A stretch of 64,000 nt of DNA from JBBDIX01 sp050486225 (GTDB lineage: Bacteria > Actinomycetota > Nitriliruptoria > Nitriliruptorales > Nitriliruptoraceae). The notes beneath the pieces were generated by a model, which did no database searches, was not told the DNA's origin, and was given only the letters and a program-made list of their open reading frames with translations. Location: contig JBJHCV010000001.1 in assembly GCA_050486225.1 (NCBI GenBank), positions 1 through 64,000 on the forward strand, read 5' to 3'. Below are positions 44,079 through 53,348 of this stretch, piece by piece (position 1 is the first letter of the stretch; each line of letters begins with the position of its first letter). The position numbers were made by a program, and so were the translations under genes.

Positions 44079-45431
44079 TCAGAAGCCCACGCACGGCGAC
44101 GCGTAGTCGAACGCGTCGGCCGTCGGGCTCGTGACGTTGGTCGCGATCGTGCGCACCCCGAGGGTCTGCGCCTCGTCGGGCACCCCGATGGCGGCCTGCC
44201 GCACCGCGTGCTGGTTGGCGTCGCCACCGAACGTCCGCGGCGGCAGTGCGCCCTCGTAGTCGACCACCAGTCCGTCGACGACCGAGCGCAGCCCGGCGCG
44301 GGTCAGGTCACCGTTGTCCGCAGCGGCCTCGAGCGCGGCCAGGATCGGGTACGACCAGATCCATCCGAACGTGTACCCGTCGTTGGCCGGCATCGACCCG
44401 CCCAGCGACTCACGCATCCGCTGGTGGGCGACCGACTGCCCGTCGAACGTCTCCCAGGGAGCGACGTGGGTGTACTGGGAGATCATGGCCGGGGCGGCGG
44501 CACTGCCGAGCAGCGCGGGGTTCCAGGTGGGGACCGACCCGAGGAACCGCCCGTCGAATCCCTGGGCCACGGCGGTGCCGATGATCTCCGCCGCCTCGGC
44601 AGGTCCGACAGCCATGACGACCACGTCCGCGCCGGAGTTCATCACGCCGCGGATCGCCTCGTCCTGGGTGCCGACCGACGGGTTGGGCAGCGTCCGGATC
44701 GATCCTGCGTACGAGACGCCGTTCACGTCGGCCCACGCCTGCACGCCGACGGCACTGTCACCCCCGTAGTCGCCGGGATACCCGACGTGCGCGACCGCAG
44801 AGATGTCGCCGTACTCGGAGACGAACCAGTCGAGCCCGATCATCGACTCGAGGCAGTACGAGTAGCCGGAGTTGAGGATCAGTCCGTGGTCGGCCTGTTC
44901 GAAGTCCCAGCCCGACCACCACGAGGCCGGCGCGCCGATCACGTCGTCGGCATCCATGTCCCGCAGGATCGCCTCGGTGGTCGGGGTGCCCAGCGTCTGG
45001 GCGAGCGCGAGGATGTTGGGTTCGATCTCCCGGTACCGAGCGCTGTGCTCCTGCGCCTGGTACAGCGTGTCGCGGGTGTAGGTGCGCACGTCGACGTCGA
45101 AACCGGCGATGCCCCCGTGCAGGTTGACCTGGTCGAAGAACGCGTACTGGCCCTCGGTGATCGGCACGGCGAGCTGGAAGAACGGCCCCTCGCTGAGGTC
45201 CGACAGCACGCCGAGGTAGATGCACCCGTTGTTCGGGTTGATGGCGTCCGGACAGGGATCGAGCGTCACGCCGAGGTCGAAGACGACATCCGGATCGGGA
45301 CCGTCGGTGGTCACCCCGGGTTCGGGACGGGGCGGACCGGCAGACGGTTCGTCACCGCCGCAGGCCACCACGACCAGCGCGCTCACCGCGAGCACCGCGA
45401 CCGTGCGCCGCCACGAGGTGTCGATCCCCAC
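44079..45431 (-). CDS. Branched-chain-amino-acid-type ABC receptor lipoprotein (LivK-like)
   Basis: A 450-residue periplasmic-binding protein of type I fold (Peripla_BP_6), with lipobox VVAC (Cys24). Two Cys in DPCPDAINPNNGCIYLG and others near CLES and the C-terminal SPCVGF suggest disulfides. The GTG at 45431 has AGGA upstream; a -10-like TAGGAT lies at 45502-45497. Last gene of the leftward operon, 166 bases after LivM. Family members bind branched-chain or aromatic amino acids, amides, urea or short fatty acids; the acyl-CoA synthetase in the operon points to a carboxylic acid. Confidence 0.84.
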   Translation of the reverse strand: MGIDTSWRRTVAVLAVSALVVVACGGDEPSAGPPRPEPGVTTDGPDPDVVFDLGVTLDPCPDAINPNNGCIYLGVLSDLSEGPFFQLAVPITEGQYAFFDQVNLHGGIAGFDVDVRTYTRDTLYQAQEHSARYREIEPNILALAQTLGTPTTEAILRDMDADDVIGAPASWWSGWDFEQADHGLILNSGYSYCLESMIGLDWFVSEYGDISAVAHVGYPGDYGGDSAVGVQAWADVNGVSYAGSIRTLPNPSVGTQDEAIRGVMNSGADVVVMAVGPAEAAEIIGTAVAQGFDGRFLGSVPTWNPALLGSAAAPAMISQYTHVAPWETFDGQSVAHQRMRESLGGSMPANDGYTFGWIWSYPILAALEAAADNGDLTRAGLRSVVDGLVVDYEGALPPRTFGGDANQHAVRQAAIGVPDEAQTLGVRTIATNVTSPTADAFDYASPCVGF

Positions 45432-45597
45432 GTCGAGTCCTGTTCGTCGGGTGCGACCCGGGCGCGACGAGCACCGCACGGCCATGAGGTGCCCCGATCC
45501 TACTACCCGCATGGTGCGCGCAACCATGAGTCGTCGAACACGATCCGCGCGCACGACGTGGGGGTCCGCCGGCCGACCGGGACGACCACCGCGGCCC

Positions 45598-46779
45598 TCA
45601 GTACGAGAAGGGCCAGGCCTTCCAGTAGTTGCGGACACGCAACCACAACCCGTAGAGACCTCGCGGCTCCAGCACGAGGAACCCGATGATGAGCAGGCCG
45701 AACAGGATCTTCTCCACCTGGAACACGCTCAGCCAGGCACCCGAACCGACCCCGCCGATGAACGGCACCTGGTGGGACACCACCTCGACGACCCTGGGCA
45801 TCAGCACGACGAACATTGCGCCGAGGATCGGCCCGGAGATCGTCGCGACCCCACCGATCAGCACGATCGCCAGGAAGTCGATCGACAGAAACAGGCTCCA
45901 GCGTTCCGGGCTGATCTGTCCGAGCGACACGGTCAGCAGCCCACCGGCGACCCCGGCATAGAACGACGACACGCCGAAGGCGAGCACCTTGGTGCGGAGC
46001 AGCGGGACCCCCATCACCTCGGCGGCGATGTCGCGGTCGCGCACCGCGGCGAACGCCCGTCCCATCCGGGACCGCGCCAGGTTGCGCGCGAGGATCCCCA
46101 TGACGACGAGCAGCAGCACACACAACAGGTAGAACATCGCCTCGCGGTGGAACGTGCGGCCGAGGATCTCCTGACGTGCGTACAGGTCCCAGCCGAACAG
46201 CCGGGCCGTGGCGCCCGGTCGGCCGACCCCCGCCCCGCCGGTGAACGTCGCGGCCTCCTTGAACACGTGCTCGCCGACGAACACCAGTCCGAGCGTGAGG
46301 ATCGCGAGGTACAGGCCCCGCACCCGCATCGCGAGCGGCGCGACGGCCAGCCCGACGAGCATCGCCGTGAACCCGGACGCCGGCAGCCAGATCCACACGT
46401 CGAGTTCGTACCCGCGCACCCCACGTGCATCGACACCTCCCAGCACCGCCGCGGTGTAGGCACCGATGCCGAGGAAGAACGCGTGGCCCAGGCTGACCTG
46501 CCCGGCGTACCCCGTCACGAGGTTGAGCCCGATCCCCCCGATCGCGTAGATCGCGACCAGCGTCAGCAGATTGGTGAGGTCACGGGTGGCGAACAGCGGG
46601 ACGAGCAGCGCGGCGACGACGATCGCTGCGGTCCAGAACCGCTTCGCCGGGGTGTTCCAGATCGCCTGGTCGGACGCGTACGACGTGAACAGCCCCGGAC
46701 GCCCGCGACGAACCGCACGCGACACGCGAGCTCGGCGCGACGACGCGCCGTCGAGGGCAGGCAGCGCATGCTCAGACAC
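45598..46779 (-). CDS. livM: Branched-chain-type ABC permease LivM
   Basis: A 393-residue permease with about nine or ten helices and the family runs GGIGLNLVTGYAGQVSLGHAFFLGIGAY and GGVATISGPILGA. The GTG start has GGAGGTG upstream and lies eight bases inside the end of livH. It forms the channel with LivH. Confidence 0.9.
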   Translation of the reverse strand: MSEHALPALDGASSRRARVSRAVRRGRPGLFTSYASDQAIWNTPAKRFWTAAIVVAALLVPLFATRDLTNLLTLVAIYAIGGIGLNLVTGYAGQVSLGHAFFLGIGAYTAAVLGGVDARGVRGYELDVWIWLPASGFTAMLVGLAVAPLAMRVRGLYLAILTLGLVFVGEHVFKEAATFTGGAGVGRPGATARLFGWDLYARQEILGRTFHREAMFYLLCVLLLVVMGILARNLARSRMGRAFAAVRDRDIAAEVMGVPLLRTKVLAFGVSSFYAGVAGGLLTVSLGQISPERWSLFLSIDFLAIVLIGGVATISGPILGAMFVVLMPRVVEVVSHQVPFIGGVGSGAWLSVFQVEKILFGLLIIGFLVLEPRGLYGLWLRVRNYWKAWPFSY

Positions 46780-47668
46780 GTCGCACCTCCGGGGTCCCGA
46801 ACAGCCCGTAGGGCCGGACCATGAGCACCAGCACCATGACCACGTACGGCACGACGACGTCGAGGTTGGAGCCGAGCATCGGCAGCAGGTCCGACTGGTA
46901 GGTGCGCGTCAGCGACTCGACGATCCCGATGAGCAGACCTGCCACCACCGCCCCCCGGACGGAGTCGAGTCCACCGAGGATGATCACGGGCAGGGCCTTG
47001 AGCGCCACGAGCGCCGTGACCGCACCGAACCCTCCGGCGCCGGTGCCGATCAGCGTGCCGGCGAGCGCGGCGAGCGCTCCGGAGATCGCCCACGACAGAC
47101 CGAACATGCGTCCGACGTCGACGCCCTGTGCGAGTGCGACCTCCTGGTCCATCGCGGTGGCCCGCATCGCGAGACCCACCCGTGACCGCTGCAGGAACAC
47201 CCCGACGATCGCGATCGCCGTCAGGGAGAGGACGGCCTTGGCGACGTCGACCTGCGCCACACGGATCCCGAGCAGCGTCACCCGTTCCAGACGCCACGGG
47301 TCACCGACCACGACCACACTCGTGCCCATGAGCCGGAACGCCACGATGAACAGCACGATGAACACCCCGACGGTGACCATCGCGGCGGCGAAGGGCGGCT
47401 GACCGACCATGGGACGCAGGGCAACCCGTTCGATGCCGGCGGCCACGACCGCCATCGTCACCATCGCCGCGATCACGGCGACCGGGAACGGCAGCCCGAC
47501 CGTCGCACCGAACCACGCGGTCGCGTAGGCGCCGAGGATCATCAGTCCGGGCTGGGCGAAGTTCACGACGTCGGTCGCCCGGTAGATGATCACGAACCCG
47601 ACGGCGAGCAGCGCGTAGGTGCTGCCGATGCCCACCCCACGGACGAGCGACGCGATCAGCTCCTCCAC
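46772..47668 (-). CDS. livH: Branched-chain-type ABC permease LivH
   Basis: A 298-residue permease with about eight helices; characteristic NFAQPGLMILGAYATAWF near residue 40 and the C-terminal ILGGLDSVRGAVVAGLLIGI. The GTG start lies 13 bases inside the preceding acyl-CoA synthetase gene, so the operon is translationally interlocked. Confidence 0.91.
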   Translation of the reverse strand: MEELIASLVRGVGIGSTYALLAVGFVIIYRATDVVNFAQPGLMILGAYATAWFGATVGLPFPVAVIAAMVTMAVVAAGIERVALRPMVGQPPFAAAMVTVGVFIVLFIVAFRLMGTSVVVVGDPWRLERVTLLGIRVAQVDVAKAVLSLTAIAIVGVFLQRSRVGLAMRATAMDQEVALAQGVDVGRMFGLSWAISGALAALAGTLIGTGAGGFGAVTALVALKALPVIILGGLDSVRGAVVAGLLIGIVESLTRTYQSDLLPMLGSNLDVVVPYVVMVLVLMVRPYGLFGTPEVRRV

Positions 47669-49689
47669 GTCGCCCCCTCCCCGTCCGCACCGGTTCCCGG
47701 CGCGACATCGGGCCCCCCGACCGCGTCCGTGGCGTGGGTCACCTGCTCGTCCCCGGCGGTCGCGTCCGGTTCCTGCTCGAATCCGTGGACCCGCTGGAGG
47801 TCACCGCCCGCGTACTCGTCCCGCCCGTCGTACATGTCGTCGACCAGGTGCTGGAACGTCGCGTACAGCGAGGCCCGTCGGACCTTCTGCGTCGCGGTCA
47901 GGTCTCCGTCCTCGTGGTCGAGCGCCTTGGGGATGACCCGGAACTTCCGCACGTTCTCGACACGCGCGAAGGTCTCGTTGGTCTCACGCACGACGTTCTG
48001 GACGAGTTCCAGCACCTCGCGCCGGGTCGTCAGATCACGGTAGGTCGTGTACGGGATGCGACGTCGCTGGGCCCAGTTGCCGACCGTGTCGAGTTCGATG
48101 CCGATCAGCGCCACCAGGTAGGGCCGGCGATCCCCGAACACGACGGCCTCGCGGATGTACGGCGAGAGCTTCAGCGCGTTCTCGATCTCCGACGGCGACA
48201 CGTTCTTGCCACCGGCGGTGATGATGATGTCCTTGATGCGGTCGACGATGCGCACGTGGGTGCCGTCCACCCACTCACCGACGTCTCCGGTGTGCAGCCA
48301 CCCGTCGGCGTCGAGCGCGGCCGCGGTGTCGTCCGGGCGGTTCCAGTAGCCCGCGAACACGCCGGGGTGGCGGGTGAGGATCTCGCCGGTCTCCTCGTCG
48401 ATCCGCAGTTCCGTCCCGGGCAGCGGTTCACCGACCGTGCCGAAGCGCATCCGTCCGGGACGGTTGGCGGTCGCGACCGCAGCGTTCTCGGTCATGCCGT
48501 AGATCTCGGTGACCAGCACCCCGATGCCGGCGAAGAACTCCAGGACCTCGGGGGCGATGGGCGCCGCGCCCGACCCCGAGGCCCGGACCCGGCGCAGCCC
48601 GACGCGGTCACGGATCGCCCGGAACACGAGCACGTGGCCGATGGCGTGCAGCAGCCGCGTCCTCCACGAGTGCCGACCCTGCCGCCAGGCCAGTTCACGG
48701 CCGATGCGACGCGCGAGCAGCATCGCGAACCCGAACGCCAGTCGCTTCAGCGGGGACGCCACCGCCATCCGGACGAGGATGCCGCCGTGGATCTTCTCCC
48801 AGATGCGCGGCACCGCGAAGAACAGGGTGGGCTGCACCTCGCGCAGGTTCACCTGCACCGTGTCGATGGACTCGGCGAAGTGGACGACCACGCCGGCCTC
48901 CGCGTTGGTCCACGTGGTCGCGGCCCGCTCGGCGACGTGACACAGCGGCAGGTACGACAGCAGCACGTCGTCGCCGGTCGGCGGTGGACTGAAGATGCCG
49001 CCCTGTCGGATCAGCACGTCCATCGCGAACGTCACGTTTCGGTGGGTGAGCATCGCCCCCTTGGGTGGACCGGTGGTCCCCGACGTGTAGATCAGCGTCG
49101 CGACGTCGTCCTCACGTGCCTCGGCCGCGTGCCGGTCGAGCAGGTTCGGATCGTCGGCGAGGTGGCGGCGGGCCTGTTCGAGCAAGTCGGCCACGTGCAC
49201 CAGACGCGGGTGCGAGTACTCCCGCACCCCTCGCGGCTCGAGCACCACGATCCACTCGAGCGCTGGACAGTCGGCCTCGACCTCCAGCGCCTTGTCGACC
49301 TGTTCCTGGTCCTCGGCGACGAGCACCCGAGCCCCGGAGTCCTGCAGCAGGTAGCGCACCTCGGCGGGCGGGTTGGTCGGGTACAGCCCCGTCGAGATGG
49401 CACGCAGCGCGTTCGTCGCCACGTCCGTGTACAGCCACTCTGGCCGGTTCTCCGAGTGGATGGCGACGACGTCGCCGGGACCCACCCCGAGCGTCGCGAG
49501 CCCGTGAGCGAACAGTTCGACCTGTGCCCAGTAGTCGGCGAACGTGATGTCGTGCCAGATCCCGAACCGCTTCTCGCGCAGACACACCGCGTCGCCCAGT
49601 CGAAGCGCGTTGTCCTGCACACACTGGACCAGGGTGCGCACCGGCGTGTCCGACGCCTCCGGTCCGGTGTGTTCGAGCACGGCGGTCAC
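47656..49689 (-). CDS. AMP-dependent acyl-CoA synthetase, long-chain (FadD15-like)
   Basis: A 677-residue adenylate-forming ligase that activates a carboxylic acid to its CoA thioester. The AMP-binding motif is IYTSGTTGPPKGAML, with EIYGMTENAAVA, WLHTGDVGEW and the C-terminal Lys region IIITAGGKNVSPSEIEN. It is embedded between livH and livG, overlapping both, a common actinobacterial arrangement in which the imported acid is activated on entry. The extra 70 residues at the C-terminus are Glu/Asp/Gly-rich and probably flexible. Confidence 0.9.
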   Translation of the reverse strand: MTAVLEHTGPEASDTPVRTLVQCVQDNALRLGDAVCLREKRFGIWHDITFADYWAQVELFAHGLATLGVGPGDVVAIHSENRPEWLYTDVATNALRAISTGLYPTNPPAEVRYLLQDSGARVLVAEDQEQVDKALEVEADCPALEWIVVLEPRGVREYSHPRLVHVADLLEQARRHLADDPNLLDRHAAEAREDDVATLIYTSGTTGPPKGAMLTHRNVTFAMDVLIRQGGIFSPPPTGDDVLLSYLPLCHVAERAATTWTNAEAGVVVHFAESIDTVQVNLREVQPTLFFAVPRIWEKIHGGILVRMAVASPLKRLAFGFAMLLARRIGRELAWRQGRHSWRTRLLHAIGHVLVFRAIRDRVGLRRVRASGSGAAPIAPEVLEFFAGIGVLVTEIYGMTENAAVATANRPGRMRFGTVGEPLPGTELRIDEETGEILTRHPGVFAGYWNRPDDTAAALDADGWLHTGDVGEWVDGTHVRIVDRIKDIIITAGGKNVSPSEIENALKLSPYIREAVVFGDRRPYLVALIGIELDTVGNWAQRRRIPYTTYRDLTTRREVLELVQNVVRETNETFARVENVRKFRVIPKALDHEDGDLTATQKVRRASLYATFQHLVDDMYDGRDEYAGGDLQRVHGFEQEPDATAGDEQVTHATDAVGGPDVAPGTGADGEGATWRS

Positions 49690-50519
49690 GATCCGACCTC
49701 CGGCTCACCGAGGTAGGCGCGGATCACGTCGGGATCCTGCTGGACCTCAGCGGGCGTGCCGATCGCGATGCGCCGCCCGAAGTCGAGCACCATCACCCGG
49801 TCGGCCAGGTCCATCACGACCCCCATGTCGTGTTCGACCATCACCATCGCCACGTCGAGTTCTGACCGGACGTCGAGGATGAAGCGGGCCATGTCCTCGG
49901 TCTCCTCGGCGTTCATGCCGGCGACCGGTTCGTCGAGCAGCAGCAGCCGAGGGTCCATCGCCAGTGCGCGGCCGAGTTCGACCCGCTTCTTCACGCCGTA
50001 GGGCAGCATGCCGACGGGGAAGCGCCGGTGCGCCTCGATCTCCAGCAGGTCGATGACGTCCTCGACGAACCGGCGACTGTCGACCTCAGCACGACGCGCC
50101 CTGCCGAGCCACGCCATGCCGGCCAGCATCCCGTACCCCAGGTGCTGGTGGCGTCCGAGCATCAGGTTGTCGAGGACCGTGAGGTTGTCGAAGAGTTCGA
50201 TGTTCTGGAACGTGCGGGCGACCCCGAGCCGGGCGATGGCGTCCGGACGCATCGCGAGCAGGTCGTGCCCGAGGAACTGGATCGCACCCTGCTGCGGGCG
50301 GTACACCCCGGACACGCAGTTGAAGATCGACGTCTTGCCGGCGCCGTTGGGGCCGATGACGGCGAGCAGCTCACCAGCAGCCACCTCGAAGCCGACCCCG
50401 TCGATGGCGGTGGTGCCGCCGAAGCGCAGCGTCAGGTCCTCGACCCGGAGGATCGCGCCGTCGGTCGACACGCCACCGTCGGCGGCGGTCCGAGGTCCGG
50501 GCGGGGTTCGGATGCTCAC
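49686..50519 (-). CDS. livG: Branched-chain-type ABC ATPase LivG
   Basis: A 277-residue ATPase: Walker A VIGPNGAGKTS at about 54-64, signature region LPYGVKKRVELGRALAMDP (diverged, as usual for LivG), Walker B LLLLDEPVAGMN. The GTG at 50519 overlaps the livF stop by four bases with AGAGG upstream; a GTG nine bases further up is an alternative. A 20-residue Pro/Gly-rich leader precedes the domain. Confidence 0.9.
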   Translation of the reverse strand: MSIRTPPGPRTAADGGVSTDGAILRVEDLTLRFGGTTAIDGVGFEVAAGELLAVIGPNGAGKTSIFNCVSGVYRPQQGAIQFLGHDLLAMRPDAIARLGVARTFQNIELFDNLTVLDNLMLGRHQHLGYGMLAGMAWLGRARRAEVDSRRFVEDVIDLLEIEAHRRFPVGMLPYGVKKRVELGRALAMDPRLLLLDEPVAGMNAEETEDMARFILDVRSELDVAMVMVEHDMGVVMDLADRVMVLDFGRRIAIGTPAEVQQDPDVIRAYLGEPEVGS

Positions 50520-51301
50520 GACAGCCACCTCTTGCGGCGGCGATAGTGCTTCACGTCACGGTACGACCGCGCACCCTCCTCACGCAGCCCCAGGTAGAAC
50601 TCGCGGATGTCGTCGTCCTCGCGCAGTTCGGCGGCCGGCCGGTCCATGACGACCGAGCCGGTCTCCATCACGTAGCCGTGGTGGGCGATCGACAGGGCCA
50701 TCCGGGCGTTCTGCTCGACCAGGAGCACCGAGGTTCCCTGGTCGTTGACGGCGACGATCAGGTCGCGGATCTGGCGCACCACCATCGGCGCGAGCCCCAG
50801 CGACGGTTCGTCGAGCAGCAGGCAGCGGGGCTCGGCCATCAGCGCCCGGCCGATCGCGAGCATCTGCTGTTCCCCGCCCGACAGGTACCCGGCGACCTGC
50901 CGACGACGTTCGACGAGGATCGGGAACAGCCCGAAGACACGGTCGAGCCCGGCGTCGACGTCACCACGAGGGAGCGTGTGGCCGCCGACCCGCAGGTTCT
51001 CCTCGACCGTGAGTTCGGTGAGGATGCGACGGCCCTCCATCACCTGGCCGATGCCTGCGGCCACGGTCGACGGGGCGTCGAGGCGGTGGATCGGCCGCCC
51101 GTCGAAGGTGATCGTCCCTCGCGTGATCTCGCCCCGATGGATGTCGAGCAACCCACTGATGGCGCGAAGCACGGTCGTCTTGCCCGCACCGTTGGCCCCG
51201 AGCAGCGCGACGATCCGGCCGTCGGGGACCTCGAGCGAGACCCCCTTGAGCACGAGGATCACGTCCTCGTAGACGACCTCGAGGTTCTCGACCGCGAGCA
51301 C
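50516..51301 (-). CDS. livF: Branched-chain-type ABC ATPase LivF
   Basis: A 261-residue ATPase: Walker A LLGANGAGKTT (33-43), signature YLSGGEQQMLAIGRALM, Walker B CLLLDEPSLGLAP. The GTG at 51301 is fixed by GGGGAGG five bases upstream. First gene of the livFG-ligase-livHM-receptor operon. A 20-residue basic tail (KHYRRRKRWLS) is unusual. Confidence 0.91.
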   Translation of the reverse strand: MLAVENLEVVYEDVILVLKGVSLEVPDGRIVALLGANGAGKTTVLRAISGLLDIHRGEITRGTITFDGRPIHRLDAPSTVAAGIGQVMEGRRILTELTVEENLRVGGHTLPRGDVDAGLDRVFGLFPILVERRRQVAGYLSGGEQQMLAIGRALMAEPRCLLLDEPSLGLAPMVVRQIRDLIVAVNDQGTSVLLVEQNARMALSIAHHGYVMETGSVVMDRPAAELREDDDIREFYLGLREEGARSYRDVKHYRRRKRWLS

Positions 51302-51403
51302 GCACCCTCCCCGGTCGGCCGCCTCGGTCAGAACTCCTGCCCGGTGGCCAGCGTAGTGGGGACGCTCCGACGCCATGCGTCCGAGGTGCCCGGCCACGAC
51401 GGT

Positions 51404-51805
51404 TCAGTCGTCGACGACGGCGATGGCCTGGATCTCGATGGTCAGGTCCGGTCGCGCGAGCCCGGCACACGTGATCAGCGCGCTCGCCGGGTAGCGGTCC
51501 GGCGCGAACAGTTCGCCCCGGATCCGGACGAACTCGTCGCCGTACCTCGCGTCGGTGATGAACACCGTCATCGTGACGATGTCCTCCAGCGTCGCGCCGG
51601 CCAGCCGCGCCGAGTCGGCGAGACGGTCGAACACGGCGCGAGTCGCGTCCTCGACGCTCGTGTTCACCGCACGGCCCTCGGCGTCCTGGTTGGTGACCCC
51701 GGCGAGCCAGGCGGTGCGACCGCCACGGGTCACGACCGCCTTCGAGTAGGCCCGGCCTCCGGTGGGCGCCCCGTCGGGGTGAGGCACGAACTGTCGTTCC
51801 ACCAT
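51404..51805 (-). CDS. RidA/YjgF-family protein
   Basis: A 133-residue Rid-family protein with GGRTAWLAGVTNQ and the C-terminal ITCAGLARPDLTIEIQAIAV. Like the other copy at 29.3 kb it is not clearly of the Arg-bearing RidA type. ATG 51805 has GGGAG seven bases upstream. It sits 102 bases upstream of livF and may share its transcript. Confidence 0.85.
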   Translation of the reverse strand: MVERQFVPHPDGAPTGGRAYSKAVVTRGGRTAWLAGVTNQDAEGRAVNTSVEDATRAVFDRLADSARLAGATLEDIVTMTVFITDARYGDEFVRIRGELFAPDRYPASALITCAGLARPDLTIEIQAIAVVDD

Positions 51806-51939
51806 GTCGAACTCCCTGTCGTGTCGACCGTCGCGTCGACCTCTGGTTGCCGGGTGTCGCGGCAGCACGTGCGGCCGCGACCGGTGCTGGGGTCCGCTCC
51901 GTCGGCAGGCCGCTGCGACCCCTGCGTCGTCCCAGCGGA

Positions 51940-53127
51940 TCAGCGCATCGTGGCGAGCCGGGCGCCCAGACGCGACTTGTGGGCGTGACCTCCCTCGGCG
52001 GTGTGCAGCATCGACACCGCGTCACGGACGAGCTTCTGGATCTCCCGATCCCGCTGCAGACCATAGGCGCCGTGGATCTCCAGCGCCTCGACGGCGACGT
52101 CCACGGCGGCCTCCTTGGCCGCGCGCATGGACATGCTCTCGAACAGTCCGGCCTGCGGATCGCCGGTGTCGACGTACGTCGCCGCGCGCCAGCACAGCGA
52201 GCGCACCATCTCGATGCGCATCGCCATCTCGGCGAACGACAGCGCGATCGACTGGTGACCGATCAGCGGTCCACCGCCCTGGACACGCTCGTGAGCCCAG
52301 TCCATCGCCGCCTCGTAGGCCGCCCGGGCGATGCCGAGGGACTTCACCCCCTCCTTGACACCCGAACCCGCTCCCATTCGGGAGCGCAGTTCCGCACCTC
52401 CGTTGAGCGGACCGAGCAGGTTGGTCGCCGGCACGCGACAGTCCTCGAAGATGATCTCCGCGTTCTGGTTGGTGCGGATCCCGAGCTTGTCCTCCACCCG
52501 ACCGATCCGGTAGCCAGGCGTGTCAGACGGCACGAGGAAGATCGAGACCCCTTCGCGCCACGGAACCGTCGTGTCGGTGCGGGCCATGACGAACGCGATC
52601 CGGTTGACGTTGGAGTTGGAGATCCAGCGCTTGCGGCCGTTGATCACCCACTCGTCACCGTCGAGCACCGCCGTGGTCCGAGGGCCGTCCGCCGGGTCGG
52701 TGGTCGGGTGCTTCGAGTCGCTGCCCCAGTGCTCCTCGGTCTGGGCCGTGGACGTCAGGTACAGCGGATCGGCCATGAACTCGGGCAGGAAGCGTTCCCG
52801 CTGTTCGTCGTTCAGGTACCGGGCGAGCCAGCGTCCCTCGCGCCACGGGTGCTGGATGGTCATGCCGAACCCGACGTCGCCGGCACACAGCTCCTCGAGC
52901 ACGATCACCTCGGTGAGCACATCCGCTCCGGCGCCCCCGTACTCCTTCGGGATGGTCAGCGTGCGCAGACCGAGTTCGGACGAACGCCGGACGATGTCGG
53001 GCATGAAGCAGTCCGCCGGATCCTGCCGATGATCGGCCTCGAGCGCGGCGGGCCGCAACTCCTCGTCGGCGAAGGTGCGTGCCACCTGCTGCCAGTGCTT
53101 CTGTTCGTCGGTCAGCGTGAAGTCCAC
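51940..53127 (-). CDS. Acyl-CoA dehydrogenase, atypical
   Basis: A 395-residue FAD-dependent acyl-CoA dehydrogenase by overall layout: N-terminal helices, the middle beta domain (STAQTEEHWGSDSKHP, RKRWISNSN) and the C-terminal helical domain (EALEIHGAYGLQRDREIQKLVRDA). The usual catalytic block YEGT is replaced by LHTAEGGHAHKSRLG, so either the Glu is shifted by one or the base lies elsewhere. The GTG at 53127 has GAGAG upstream. Stand-alone gene between RidA and a GntR regulator. Substrate unknown. Confidence 0.82.
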   Translation of the reverse strand: MDFTLTDEQKHWQQVARTFADEELRPAALEADHRQDPADCFMPDIVRRSSELGLRTLTIPKEYGGAGADVLTEVIVLEELCAGDVGFGMTIQHPWREGRWLARYLNDEQRERFLPEFMADPLYLTSTAQTEEHWGSDSKHPTTDPADGPRTTAVLDGDEWVINGRKRWISNSNVNRIAFVMARTDTTVPWREGVSIFLVPSDTPGYRIGRVEDKLGIRTNQNAEIIFEDCRVPATNLLGPLNGGAELRSRMGAGSGVKEGVKSLGIARAAYEAAMDWAHERVQGGGPLIGHQSIALSFAEMAMRIEMVRSLCWRAATYVDTGDPQAGLFESMSMRAAKEAAVDVAVEALEIHGAYGLQRDREIQKLVRDAVSMLHTAEGGHAHKSRLGARLATMR

Positions 53128-53151
53128 GGTCTCTCGTCTCCCGGGCGGTGG

Positions 53152-53169
53152 GGCGCCACGTGTGGCGCC
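53152..53169. promoter_or_regulatory. 18-base palindrome upstream of the acyl-CoA dehydrogenase
   Basis: GGCGCCAC-GT-GTGGCGCC, perfect, 25 bases before the start codon. Its position suits either an operator for the neighbouring GntR protein or a terminator for the GntR gene upstream. Confidence 0.35.
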
Positions 53170-53348
53170 GGTCGGTTCAGGTGGTGCAGGTCGATGCGGT
53201 CAGGGCGTTGCCATCGGATCGTTCGGGCGGATCGGGCGCGCCGGGACGTTCGGTCGTGTCGGTCAGCCGTGCGGGCCACTCGGGTCGGGTGGCCGTGGCG
53301 GGTGGGCGGGACCACGAGCGGGGCCGTCCGCGCCACGTGCCGTCGTGC

